A stretch of 64,000 bases of DNA. Source: Variovorax sp. PAMC 28711 (GTDB lineage Bacteria > Pseudomonadota > Gammaproteobacteria > Burkholderiales > Burkholderiaceae_C). Below the pieces are notes generated by a model. That model saw only the letters and a program-made list of their open reading frames with translations. It made no database searches and was not told the DNA's origin. The DNA is taken from positions 2,161,001 to 2,225,000 of the forward strand of contig NZ_CP014517.1 of NCBI RefSeq assembly GCF_001577265.1. The letters are read 5' to 3'. The number at the start of each line of letters is the position of its first letter. Position 1 is the first letter of the stretch. Position numbers and translations under genes: made by a program. This document shows positions 54,701 to 62,668 of the stretch, piece by piece.

Positions 54701-54958
54701 TCAGGCGGTGCAAGGCCCGCTCGCAGGGCGGGCTGGGTGCTTTTCATGCACCCAGCCGAGACCTTGCTCGACGGCATAACGCACGGCGGCCGAATGGCTT
54801 CGAAAGCGCGGCGTGAACCGCATGACGCGGTCGGTCATGCCGCTGCCGTGGCCGGAACGAATGGAGACCGAGGCGGCGAAATGGCCGTCGTCCTGGGTCT
54901 TGATGAGCGGTGAAACGAGGTACTTGCCCACTGCGATGCTGTGTTGAATGATGTCCAT
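54701..54958 (-). CDS. Small hypothetical protein upstream of infA
   Basis: 85 residues from ATG 54958. It reads MDIIQHSIAVGKYLVSPLIK, then DGHFAASVSIRSGHGSGMTD and AAVRYAVEQGLGWVHEKHP, plausible as a small globular alpha-beta protein. AAGG lies upstream of the ATG. It is 50 bases from infA on the same strand. No named family is recognised. The further 298 bases up to xylB hold only a palindrome at 54974-54987. Confidence 0.6.
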   Translation of the reverse strand: MDIIQHSIAVGKYLVSPLIKTQDDGHFAASVSIRSGHGSGMTDRVMRFTPRFRSHSAAVRYAVEQGLGWVHEKHPARPASGPCTA

Positions 54959-54973
54959 GAAGCCTTGGCGCCA

Positions 54974-54987
54974 TGCGAATTTTCGCA
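54974..54987. promoter_or_regulatory. Palindrome upstream of the small gene before infA
   Basis: TGCGAA TT TTCGCA, 6-bp arms, 16 bases before the ATG at 54958. It could be an operator or a small RNA hairpin for the downstream gene pair. The rest of 54959-55256 shows no gene or recognised element. Confidence 0.4.
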
Positions 54988-55256
54988 AAGCGCCGAAAAA
55001 AATGTTGAAAACGGGGCGTGACCGGCCGTGAATGACTGTCAACGGCGCGGGGGACGCGCTATTCGCTTCAACAAGAACGAAGGCAGTGGTGGCAATCATG
55101 GGCGCCAGATCTGGCGCTCCAACACACTGTGAAGCCGGCTTTGAGAGGGTGTGGCCTTCCAGCCGGCGCATGACGAAGTGCTTCGTCGTGGTATCGAAAC
55201 GAACCCGCAATTGTAGCCGATCGGCCACAAAGCGGCATGAGCGGCCCGCAGCACCC

Positions 55257-56738
55257 TCAGGTTTCCAGCGTGGAGCAGCGCTGCATTTCCGGTTTGAGCA
55301 AGCGATAGAGCCGCTGGTATTGCGCATGTCGCTCCGCCAGCAGCGCGGTGCGCGCGGGGTCGGGCGTGAAACTGTCGAGCAAGGGCGGCGCGACGCACAC
55401 GTCGGCCACGGCATCGCCGGTGCGCGCCAGCCGACCCAGGCGGGCCGCGCCGAGCGCTGCGCCGACCTCGCCGCCGCTGCGGCGATCGAGCGTGCGGCCC
55501 AGGGTGTCGGCCAGCAACTGCGCCCAGGCCGCGCTGCGCGAACCGCCGCCGACCAGCGTGACGCTGTCGATCTGCGCGCCGCCATCGAGCAGCGCCCGCT
55601 GCCCGTCGAGGAACGAGAACGCCACGCCCTCGAGCACCGAATAAGCGAGGTGGCCGCGCGCGTGTTCGTGCGTGAGTCCGAAGAACACACCCGACGCGTA
55701 AGGATCGTTGTGCGGCGTGCGCTCGCCGGAGAGATACGGCAGGAACAGCGGCGTCGCTGCGCCGTCCGGCAACGCCTCGGCTTCACTCACCAGTTGGGCT
55801 TCGCTCTCGGCATGCGTGAGCCGCTTGAGCCATCCCATGCAGCTGGCGGCGGAGAGCATCACGCTCATCTGGTGCCAGGTGCCCGGGAACGCATGGCAGA
55901 ACGCGTGCACCGCGCCGGCCGGGTTCGGCGAGTACGCCGCGTTGGCGACGAAATACACGCCGGACGTGCCGAGCGAGAGAAACGCGGTGCCCGGCGCGGT
56001 GACGCCCAGACCGGCCGCGCTCGCCGCGTTGTCGCCGGCACCGCCCGCCACCACCACGCCGCGTTGCAAGCCGAGCCGCGATGCGACGTCGGCACGCAGG
56101 GTGCCGCTCGCATCGCTGCCTTCGACCAGGCGCGGCATGCGCGAGCGGTCGAGGTGCGTGGCCGCGAGCATCGTGTCCGACCAGGCGCGCGCAGCAACGT
56201 CCAGCCACAAGGTGCCGGCCGAGTCCGACATGTCGGACACCGCTTCGCCGGTGAGCTTGAGCCGCACATAGTCCTTGGGCAGCAGCACGCGCGCGACCCG
56301 GCGGAAGGTGTCCGGCTCGTTGTCTTCGACCCAGATCAACTTGGGCGCGGTGAAGCCGGGCATTGCGATGTTGCCGGTGATGGTGCGGCTGGCCGGCGCG
56401 CGCCGTTCGAGCTCTGCGCACTGCGCATGGCTGCGGCCGTCGTTCCAGAGGATCGCGGGGCGCAACACGCGCTCCTGTGCATCGAGCAGTGTGGCGCCGT
56501 GCATGTGGCCCGAGAGGCCGATGCCCTGCACGGCCGCGTACTCCCGGGGATGCTTGTCGCGCAGCGCGCCGAGCGCGGCCTGCGTGGCGGTCCACCAGTC
56601 GTCCGGATTTTGTTCGGACCAGAGCGGGTGCGGCCGAGAGATCGGCACCGCGGCGCGGGCCTGCCCGACCATGCGCTGCGCGTCGTCGACCAGCGCGACT
56701 TTCACTTCCGACGTGCCGATGTCGATGCCCAGGTCCAT
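55257..56738 (-). CDS. xylB: Xylulokinase
   Basis: 493 residues from ATG 56738. FGGY-family kinase: MDLGIDIGTSEVKVALVDD opens the actin-like fold, GIGLSGHMHGATLLD marks the substrate site (GHMHG is typical of XylB), and GVVVAGGAGDNAASAAGLG plus SVTLVGGGSRSAAWAQLLAD bind ATP. It phosphorylates D-xylulose to the 5-phosphate, feeding the transketolase pathway. No xylose isomerase or transporter is in the window. Divergent from the PuuD-like gene. Confidence 0.9.
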   Translation of the reverse strand: MDLGIDIGTSEVKVALVDDAQRMVGQARAAVPISRPHPLWSEQNPDDWWTATQAALGALRDKHPREYAAVQGIGLSGHMHGATLLDAQERVLRPAILWNDGRSHAQCAELERRAPASRTITGNIAMPGFTAPKLIWVEDNEPDTFRRVARVLLPKDYVRLKLTGEAVSDMSDSAGTLWLDVAARAWSDTMLAATHLDRSRMPRLVEGSDASGTLRADVASRLGLQRGVVVAGGAGDNAASAAGLGVTAPGTAFLSLGTSGVYFVANAAYSPNPAGAVHAFCHAFPGTWHQMSVMLSAASCMGWLKRLTHAESEAQLVSEAEALPDGAATPLFLPYLSGERTPHNDPYASGVFFGLTHEHARGHLAYSVLEGVAFSFLDGQRALLDGGAQIDSVTLVGGGSRSAAWAQLLADTLGRTLDRRSGGEVGAALGAARLGRLARTGDAVADVCVAPPLLDSFTPDPARTALLAERHAQYQRLYRLLKPEMQRCSTLET

Positions 56739-56854
56739 GCGTTTGTCTCCGAGGTTGCAAGTTCGGTCGAAAGCATACTTGGGGTGTCGTCCGACCCTGC
56801 GCGCGAGGGCCGTTCGGCACAATCAATCCTTATCTCTGCAGGGGTCGTTCGACG

Positions 56855-57742
56855 ATGTCTCAACCCGTTTCCGCCCGGCTCAAGATCGGCCTGTCTGCCT
56901 GCTTCTCGCACGCCGATCCGGACCGTTCCCTGTTCAGCAACAAGACGCTGCAATACGTGGAGCAGTCCATCGCCCACTGGCTCATGTCGGCCGGCGCGAT
57001 GGTGGTGATGGTGCCTTGCCCGACCGGCGAAACCGCCCGCGGCGACACCAAGCTCTCGCACTACGCCGAGTGGCTCGACGGCGTCGTGATGCACGGCGGT
57101 GCCGACGTCTGGCCCGGCAGCTACGGCGAGGTGCCACTCAAGGATGCATGGCTCGGCGACCGCGTGCGCGATCTTTACGACCTCGCGCTGGTCGAGGCTT
57201 TCGAGCAGGCCGGCAAGCCGATCTTCGGCGTGTGCCGCGGGCTGCAACTCATCAACGTCGCGTTCGGCGGCACGCTGTACCAGGACATCGAAGAGCAGCA
57301 CGGCCATCCCCAGACGCTGCGGCATCGCGACCCGGTCACCTACGACAAGAACTTTCACGAGATCGAGATCGTGCAGGGCACGCGTCTCGCCAAGCTGTAC
57401 CCGGGCGTCGACAGCGCACGGGTCAACAGCATTCACCACCAGGGCGTGAAGGGGCTGGCGCCGGGTTTCGAGATCGAGGCGTGGAGCCTGCCAGACCGCG
57501 TGCCGGAAGCCATCCGGCGCAAGGCGGATCGCGGCCGCAGCTACATCGCGGCCACGCAGTGGCATCCGGAATTCCACACCTTCGGCAGCAAGGAAACAGT
57601 CGACGACACGGCCATCCTGCACGACTTCCTGTGGGCCTGCGCCACCGCGCGCGTCACCCCGAAGTCGACCCTGCGCGCTGCGCCCGGCAAGATCCGCAAC
57701 CGCGCTGCGCGGCTGCTGCGTCAGGCGCTGTTGAGGCGTTGA
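56855..57742 (+). CDS. Gamma-glutamyl-GABA hydrolase (PuuD-like), class I amidotransferase fold
   Basis: 295 residues from ATG 56855. Catalytic triad of class I glutamine amidotransferases: C127 in IFGVCRGLQLINVAFGG, then His and Glu in ATQWHPEFH. The family hydrolyses gamma-glutamyl amides such as gamma-glutamyl-GABA in putrescine breakdown. The PuuB-like oxidase at 44.8 kb and PuuR-like regulator at 42.0 kb are compatible with such a pathway, though they are not adjacent. The tail is basic (RNRAARLLRQALLRR). Confidence 0.83.
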   Translation: MSQPVSARLKIGLSACFSHADPDRSLFSNKTLQYVEQSIAHWLMSAGAMVVMVPCPTGETARGDTKLSHYAEWLDGVVMHGGADVWPGSYGEVPLKDAWLGDRVRDLYDLALVEAFEQAGKPIFGVCRGLQLINVAFGGTLYQDIEEQHGHPQTLRHRDPVTYDKNFHEIEIVQGTRLAKLYPGVDSARVNSIHHQGVKGLAPGFEIEAWSLPDRVPEAIRRKADRGRSYIAATQWHPEFHTFGSKETVDDTAILHDFLWACATARVTPKSTLRAAPGKIRNRAARLLRQALLRR

Positions 57743-57754
57743 GCCGCGCGGGAT

Positions 57755-57937
57755 TTAGCGCGCGGGCGCCGACTTGTTGGTGACGTGCGAGATCGAGCTG
57801 TCGATCGTGCCGAACACCTCCACGCGGCTGCCGCTGCTCGCGCTCGCGCCGGTGTTGGAAGAGTTGCCCGAGGCGCACCCTGCGATGAAGCAGAGCGCGA
57901 GCGTGGCGAGGACGGTGGATGCGATCGATTTCGTCAT
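57755..57937 (-). CDS. Small lipoprotein
   Basis: 60 residues with a type II signal: MTKSIASTVLATLALCFIAGC and lipobox FIAGC, then a Ser/Gly/Asn-rich linker and SRVEVFGTIDSSISHVTN. Such short putative lipoproteins with the FGTIDSSISH segment look conserved, but I cannot name the family. It stops 12 bases after the end of the convergent PuuD-like gene. Confidence 0.65.
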   Translation of the reverse strand: MTKSIASTVLATLALCFIAGCASGNSSNTGASASSGSRVEVFGTIDSSISHVTNKSAPAR

Positions 57938-57955
57938 CGAATCACTATATAGAGG

Positions 57956-60904
57956 TCACAGCGCCGAAAGGTGCTTGCCCACAATGCCAGCGAGTTCAAA
58001 CATCGTCACCTGGTCCTTGCCGAAAACCGGCTTGAGCTTGGCGTCGGCGTTGATCGCGCGCTTGTTGGTCGCGTCCTGCAGGCCGTTGGCCTTGATGTAG
58101 TCCCAGAGCTTCTTGATGACCGCGGTGCGCGCCACCGGTTCGTCGCCGATCACGGCCGCCAGTGCGTCGCTCGGCTTCAGGCCGGCGCCCGGCTTGCGCG
58201 GTGCCTTCGGGGCGGCCGTCTTTTTCGCCGCCGGCGCCTTCTTGGCCGCAGCGACTTTTTTGGCGGCGGCCTTCTTGGCGGCCGGCGCGGCCTTGCCGAA
58301 GGTCTTGCGCGGCGGGAACTTGCTGCCGCCTTCGCGCGGCGCGAATTCGAAGGTCACCTTTCCTTCTTCGGCGTTCCAGGCAAGAAAAGCCTTGAACGCG
58401 CGGCGCGTGCGCATGCTGACGAACTTGTCGAGCAGGTCGGTCTTGCCGGTGGCGAGCAGCTTTTCCACCTGCGCGCGTTCCACCGGCTGCTGCAGGATGA
58501 TCTTGCCGGTCTTGAAGGTGCAGCTCGGCGTCGGCTGCGCGGTGGTCGGCACCGATTTCTCGCAGACATAGTTGCTGCCGTGCTCGAACACCGGCGCACC
58601 GCAGATCGGGCAAGGGCCGAGCGTGTCCTGCGCGCTGAAGTCGACGATCTCGCCGGAGTCGGCATTCTTGTCGTCGCCGAAGTCGAACTCCAGCTTCCAG
58701 TTCTTGGTTTCTTCCTCGTCGAACTTCAGGATGATCTCGGCGGTGAACGGCCAACCCGCCTTGGAACGGAAGCCTTCCAGCGGGCCGATGTGCTTGTCGC
58801 GCACCAGCGCTTCGGCTTCGACCACCTCGAAGGTGCGGCCGGCCGGCGACTTGCCGAAGGAGAAGCCGCACGGCTCTGCGCCCGGCTTGCCTGTGCAGGT
58901 GTAGCGGCGGTAGTTTTCTTTCACCACGCCGCCGCAGTTGGGGCAGGGCGTCGCGAGGGTGGCGTAGTCGCCCGGGACGGTGTCGCGGTCGTACTCCTTG
59001 GCCTTCTTGACGATGTGCTCGGTCATCGCCGCGATTTCCTTCATGAAGGTTTCGCGGCTCAGCTGGCCCTTTTCCATCTGGGCGAGCTTGTATTCCCAGT
59101 CGCCGGTGAGCGCGGCCTTGGAAAGTTCTTCCACGCCGAGCCCGCGCAGCAGGGTCATGAGCTGGAACGCCTTGGCGGTCGGGATCAGTTCGCGGCCTTC
59201 GCGCAGCATGTATTTTTCGGCGATCAGCCCTTCGATGGTGGCGGCGCGCGTGGCGGGCGTGCCGAGGCCCTTTTCCTGCATCGCTTCGCGCAGCTCGTCG
59301 TCGTCGATGGTCTTGCCGGCGCCTTCCATCGCGCCGAGCAAGGTGGCTTCGGAGTAGCGCGCGGGCGGGCGCGTCTTCAGGCCCTTGGTGTCGACGGTTT
59401 CGGCCTTCACGATCTCGCCCGGCTTCACCGGCACGAGGTTCTTGCCGTCCTTCTCGTCGTCGTCGCTCACGGCTTCCTTGCCGTAGATCGCCAGCCAGCC
59501 CGGCTTGACCAGCACCTTGCCGTCGGAACGGAACGGGTACTTCTTGCCACCCTGCTCGACCGTGCTGATGCGCGTCGTCACCTGGTGCTCGGCGCTCGGG
59601 AAAAACACCGACATGAAGCGCCGCACCACGAAGTCGTAGAGCTTCTGCTCGGCGTCCGACAGGCCGCTCGGTGCCTGCAACGTGGGGATGATCGCGAAGT
59701 GATCCGACACCTTGGCGTTGTCGAAGATGCGCTTGTTCGGCTTCACATAGTTGCCGTCGACCGCCTGCTGCGCGAAGGGCGCGAGGTGCTTCATGCCGCT
59801 GGTCGCGAGCATTTTCATGGTGTCCTTGACCACCGGCAGATAGTCCTCCGGCAGCGCGCGCGAATCGGTCCGCGGATAGGTCAGCGCCTTGTGGCGCTCG
59901 TACAGGCTCTGGGCCAGCGCCAGCGTGGTCTTGGCCGAAAAGCCGAAGCGCCCGTTGGCTTCGCGTTGCAGCGAGGTCAGGTCGAACAGTCCGGGCGACG
60001 CCTGCGTCGTGGGCTTCGATTCTTCGGTCACGGTGGCCGGCTGGCCGCGCGCGGCGTTGGCGATGGTCAGCGCGTCGTGCTCGGTCCACACGCGGTCGGC
60101 GCGCTGCTCGGCATCGGGTTCGCCGTTGGGCAAGGGGGGCGCACCCGACTTCTTCCAGCCCGTGTCGAAATACTTGGCCGGGTAGGGGCCGGCTTCGGCC
60201 GCGAAGCTCGCGTGGATTTCCCAGTAGTCGCGCGAGACGAACTTGCGGATCTGTTCCTCCCGCTCGACCACCACCGACAGCGTCGGCGTCTGCACGCGGC
60301 CCACGGTCGTCAGGAAGAAGCCGCCGTCGCGCGAATTGAAGGCCGTCATGGCGCGCGTGCCGTTGATGCCGACCAGCCAGTCGGCTTCGGAGCGCGAGCG
60401 CGCCGCGTCCGCCAGGCCCTGCATCTGCTGCTCGCTGCGCAGCGAGTCGAAGCCGTCGCGGATCGCCTGCGGCGTCATCGACTGCAGCCAGAGGCGGCGC
60501 ACCGGCTTGTTGAGCGGGCTCTTGCCGCCGGCGTACTGCTCGATCAGGCGAAAGATGAGTTCGCCCTCGCGGCCCGCGTCGCAGGCGTTGATGAGCTGCG
60601 TCACGTCCTTGCGCTTGGCCTGCTTGACCACGGCGTTCAGGCGCGTCTTCGTCTTGTCGACCGGCTTCAGGTCGAAGTGCGGCGGAATCACGGGCAGGTT
60701 CGCGAAGCTCCACTTGCCGCGCTTCACGTCGAATTCTTCCGGGGCCTGGATCTCCACCAGGTGACCGACCGCGCTGGTGACGACATACGTTTCGTTTTCG
60801 AAGTGCTCGTCGTGCTTGTCGAACTTGCCAGCCACGGGCGTGAGGGCGCGGACGATGTCCTGGGCCACCGACGGCTTTTCTGCAATTACCAAAGTCTTTG
60901 TCAT
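57956..60904 (-). CDS. topB: DNA topoisomerase III with C-terminal SWIB domain
   Basis: 982 residues from ATG 60904. Type IA topoisomerase: TOPRIM domain (MTKTLVIAEKPSVAQDIVRA, DAGREGELIFRLIEQY) and active-site Tyr343 in LTYPRTDSRALPEDY. Two C-terminal zinc-ribbon-like repeats follow (CPNCGGVVKENYRRYTCTG; CPICGAPVFEHGSNYVC). A Lys/Ala-rich, histone H1-like linker (KKAAAKKVAAAKKAPAAKKT) leads to a SWIB/MDM2 domain over the last 80 residues (LKPSDALAAVIGDEPVARTA through TMFELAGIVGKHL). TopB decatenates single-stranded regions. The SWIB tail is seen in some betaproteobacterial and chlamydial topoisomerases; its partner here is unknown. It is divergent from a SET-domain gene. Confidence 0.93.
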   Translation of the reverse strand: MTKTLVIAEKPSVAQDIVRALTPVAGKFDKHDEHFENETYVVTSAVGHLVEIQAPEEFDVKRGKWSFANLPVIPPHFDLKPVDKTKTRLNAVVKQAKRKDVTQLINACDAGREGELIFRLIEQYAGGKSPLNKPVRRLWLQSMTPQAIRDGFDSLRSEQQMQGLADAARSRSEADWLVGINGTRAMTAFNSRDGGFFLTTVGRVQTPTLSVVVEREEQIRKFVSRDYWEIHASFAAEAGPYPAKYFDTGWKKSGAPPLPNGEPDAEQRADRVWTEHDALTIANAARGQPATVTEESKPTTQASPGLFDLTSLQREANGRFGFSAKTTLALAQSLYERHKALTYPRTDSRALPEDYLPVVKDTMKMLATSGMKHLAPFAQQAVDGNYVKPNKRIFDNAKVSDHFAIIPTLQAPSGLSDAEQKLYDFVVRRFMSVFFPSAEHQVTTRISTVEQGGKKYPFRSDGKVLVKPGWLAIYGKEAVSDDDEKDGKNLVPVKPGEIVKAETVDTKGLKTRPPARYSEATLLGAMEGAGKTIDDDELREAMQEKGLGTPATRAATIEGLIAEKYMLREGRELIPTAKAFQLMTLLRGLGVEELSKAALTGDWEYKLAQMEKGQLSRETFMKEIAAMTEHIVKKAKEYDRDTVPGDYATLATPCPNCGGVVKENYRRYTCTGKPGAEPCGFSFGKSPAGRTFEVVEAEALVRDKHIGPLEGFRSKAGWPFTAEIILKFDEEETKNWKLEFDFGDDKNADSGEIVDFSAQDTLGPCPICGAPVFEHGSNYVCEKSVPTTAQPTPSCTFKTGKIILQQPVERAQVEKLLATGKTDLLDKFVSMRTRRAFKAFLAWNAEEGKVTFEFAPREGGSKFPPRKTFGKAAPAAKKAAAKKVAAAKKAPAAKKTAAPKAPRKPGAGLKPSDALAAVIGDEPVARTAVIKKLWDYIKANGLQDATNKRAINADAKLKPVFGKDQVTMFELAGIVGKHLSAL

Positions 60905-60931
60905 GAGGGGCTCTCTATACTCTGCGGCTCT

Positions 60932-60966
60932 CGCGCGTACACGCGTACGCGCACATGTGTGCACAT
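60932..60966. other. 35-bp alternating purine-pyrimidine tract (Z-DNA-prone)
   Basis: From C60932 to T60966 every base alternates pyrimidine and purine without a break, mostly CG and CA/TG steps (for example CGCGCGTACACGCG at its left end). Such tracts flip to left-handed Z-DNA under negative supercoiling. It fills the 83-base divergent promoter region between topB and the SET-domain gene. Confidence 0.85.
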
Positions 60967-60987
60967 TCAAACTATCAGACTTCGGCG

Positions 60988-61605
60988 ATGCCTTCCAAAT
61001 CCCCCACGAATACCGGTCGCCGCATCCAGACGCGTCGTTCCGGCGTTCACGGCAACGGCGTCTTCGCGCTGGCCGACATCGCCGAAGGCGAGACGCTGAT
61101 CGAATACAAGGGCGAGGTCATCAGCTGGAAAGAGGCGCTGCGCCGCCACCCGCACGATCCGTCGCAGCCGCAGCACACCTTCTATTTCCACATCGACGAC
61201 GGCCACGTCATCGACGGCAAGGTCCACGGCAACGCCGCCAAGTGGATCAATCACTCGTGCGAGCCCAACTGCGAGGCCGACGAGACCGATGGCCGCGTCT
61301 TCATCAAGGCGCTGCGCACCATCCACGCCGGCGAAGAGCTCAACTACGACTACGGCCTGATGATCGATGAGCCGTACACGCCCGAGCTGCTGGCCGAGTT
61401 CCCCTGCTGGTGCGGCTCCGAACAGTGCCGCGGCACCCTGCTCGCGCCCAAGGACGAGGAAGAAGAGATTCAGCGCAAGAAGGACAAGAAGAAAGCGAAG
61501 AAAGCGAAAGAGGCCAGCAAAAAGGCCCAGGCCGAGAAGGCCGAAAAGAAGGCGCGCAAAGCCGGCAAGAAAGACAAGAAGGACAAGAAGTCCGACCGGG
61601 ATTGA
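60988..61605 (+). CDS. SET-domain protein lysine methyltransferase
   Basis: 205 residues from ATG 60988. The SET domain is complete: RRSGVHGNGVFALADIAEGE, EYKGEVISW, KWINHSCEPNCEADE (NHSCxPN, the S-adenosylmethionine and pseudoknot motif), GEELNYDYGL, and a post-SET CWCGSEQCRGTLL. The final 60 residues are almost entirely Lys, Ala and Glu (KKDKKKAKKAKEASKKAQ), a probable DNA-binding or flexible tail. SET enzymes methylate protein lysines; bacterial ones are uncommon outside symbionts and some proteobacteria. Adjacent and divergent topB with an H1-like, SWIB-containing tail is a plausible substrate or partner. birA follows 2 bases later. Confidence 0.88.
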   Translation: MPSKSPTNTGRRIQTRRSGVHGNGVFALADIAEGETLIEYKGEVISWKEALRRHPHDPSQPQHTFYFHIDDGHVIDGKVHGNAAKWINHSCEPNCEADETDGRVFIKALRTIHAGEELNYDYGLMIDEPYTPELLAEFPCWCGSEQCRGTLLAPKDEEEEIQRKKDKKKAKKAKEASKKAQAEKAEKKARKAGKKDKKDKKSDRD

Positions 61606-61607
61606 CC

Positions 61608-62414
61608 ATGGCGAATGCCTGGTTCGAAGACCGGATCGGCGCTGCGGTGGCGCCGCTCCTGCCGGGCTTTTCGGTCGAGGTGATCGATGAGATCGATTCG
61701 ACCAACACCGAACTCATGCGCCGCGGCCGCAGTGGTCGCACTGCACCCGTCCTGCTGGTGGCCGAGCGGCAGACCGCTGGCCGGGGACGCCTCGGGCGCC
61801 CCTGGCACAGCGCGCAGATGCAAGAGGCACCGTCGTCGCTCACCTTTTCGCTCGGCCTGCCGCTGGCGCCGCGCGACTGGTCGGGCCTCTCGCTGGCCGT
61901 CGGGGTCAGCATCGCCGAGAGCATCGATGCGGCGCAGGCCGCACGGGTCGCGCTCAAGTGGCCCAACGACCTCTGGGTCGACGACTGCAAACTCGGCGGC
62001 ATCCTCATCGAAACGGCTTTGCCGCAGGGCGATGCGAACGGCGCCTCGCCGCGCTGGCTGGTGATCGGCGCCGGCCTCAACATCGGCCCGCGCGAAGGCG
62101 ATGGCATGCGCACGCCGCCGGCCTGGGTCCAGCAGTGGAGCCCCGAAGCCACGCCGCAGCAGGTGCTGCACTGGCTGGCCGCGCCGCTGGTGCGCGATGT
62201 GCTGACCTTCGGTGCGCAGGGTTTCGCGCCGTTCGCCGAGCGCTTTGCGGCCCGCGACGCCTTGCGCGGGCGCGAGGTGCAACTCAGCGACGGCACCGCC
62301 GGCCACTGCGAAGGCGTGGGCCCGGGGGGCGAGCTGCGCGTGCAGACCGCCGACGGCCTGCAGTCGATCACCAGTTCGGAAGTCAGCGTGCGGCCGCGCG
62401 GCATGGCGTTGTAA
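61608..62414 (+). CDS. birA: Biotin-protein ligase (monofunctional BirA)
   Basis: 268 residues from ATG 61608, two bases after the SET gene. Catalytic motifs: DEIDSTNTELMR, ERQTAGRGRLGRPWHS (GRGRxGR biotin loop), LKWPNDLWVDDCKLGGILIE. There is no N-terminal helix-turn-helix, so it is a pure ligase that attaches biotin to acetyl-CoA carboxylase and does not repress the biotin operon. A C-terminal SH3-like domain follows (GREVQLSDGTAGHCEGVGPG). Confidence 0.94.
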   Translation: MANAWFEDRIGAAVAPLLPGFSVEVIDEIDSTNTELMRRGRSGRTAPVLLVAERQTAGRGRLGRPWHSAQMQEAPSSLTFSLGLPLAPRDWSGLSLAVGVSIAESIDAAQAARVALKWPNDLWVDDCKLGGILIETALPQGDANGASPRWLVIGAGLNIGPREGDGMRTPPAWVQQWSPEATPQQVLHWLAAPLVRDVLTFGAQGFAPFAERFAARDALRGREVQLSDGTAGHCEGVGPGGELRVQTADGLQSITSSEVSVRPRGMAL

Positions 62415-62421
62415 GGCGGGC

Positions 62422-62646
62422 ATGCTGCGTTTCATCTTCTTTGCGCTGGTGGTGGTCAACCTGGGGTATTTCGTTTGGGCGCGTGGCGACATCGACGTGG
62501 CCGGCGAGCGTGAACCTCAGCGGCTCGCCCGACAAGTGCGCCCGCAGCTGCTGCAAATTCGCAAGCCCGGTGCGCCGGAAGCCGCCCCGGCGCCGGCCGA
62601 GCCAGCCGCTTCTTCGCCTGCGAACGACAACGACGCGGCCCGCTGA
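62422..62646 (+). CDS. Small single-helix membrane protein
   Basis: 74 residues from ATG 62422, 7 bases after birA. One N-terminal transmembrane helix (MLRFIFFALVVVNLGYFVWA) is followed by a polar, Pro/Ala-rich tail. The opening resembles that of small membrane proteins and SPOR-protein N termini found beside birA or coaX in Burkholderiales; here the tail stops early. Function unknown. Confidence 0.65.
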   Translation: MLRFIFFALVVVNLGYFVWARGDIDVAGEREPQRLARQVRPQLLQIRKPGAPEAAPAPAEPAASSPANDNDAAR

Positions 62647-62668
62647 CGCGGTGCAAGCCGGGTCGCTT

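Noticed and set aside
57971..61099. 1042-codon open frame opposite topB
   Set aside because: Length is impressive, but the translation is an Arg/Leu/His-rich shadow without domains, and the opposite strand codes for a complete topoisomerase.
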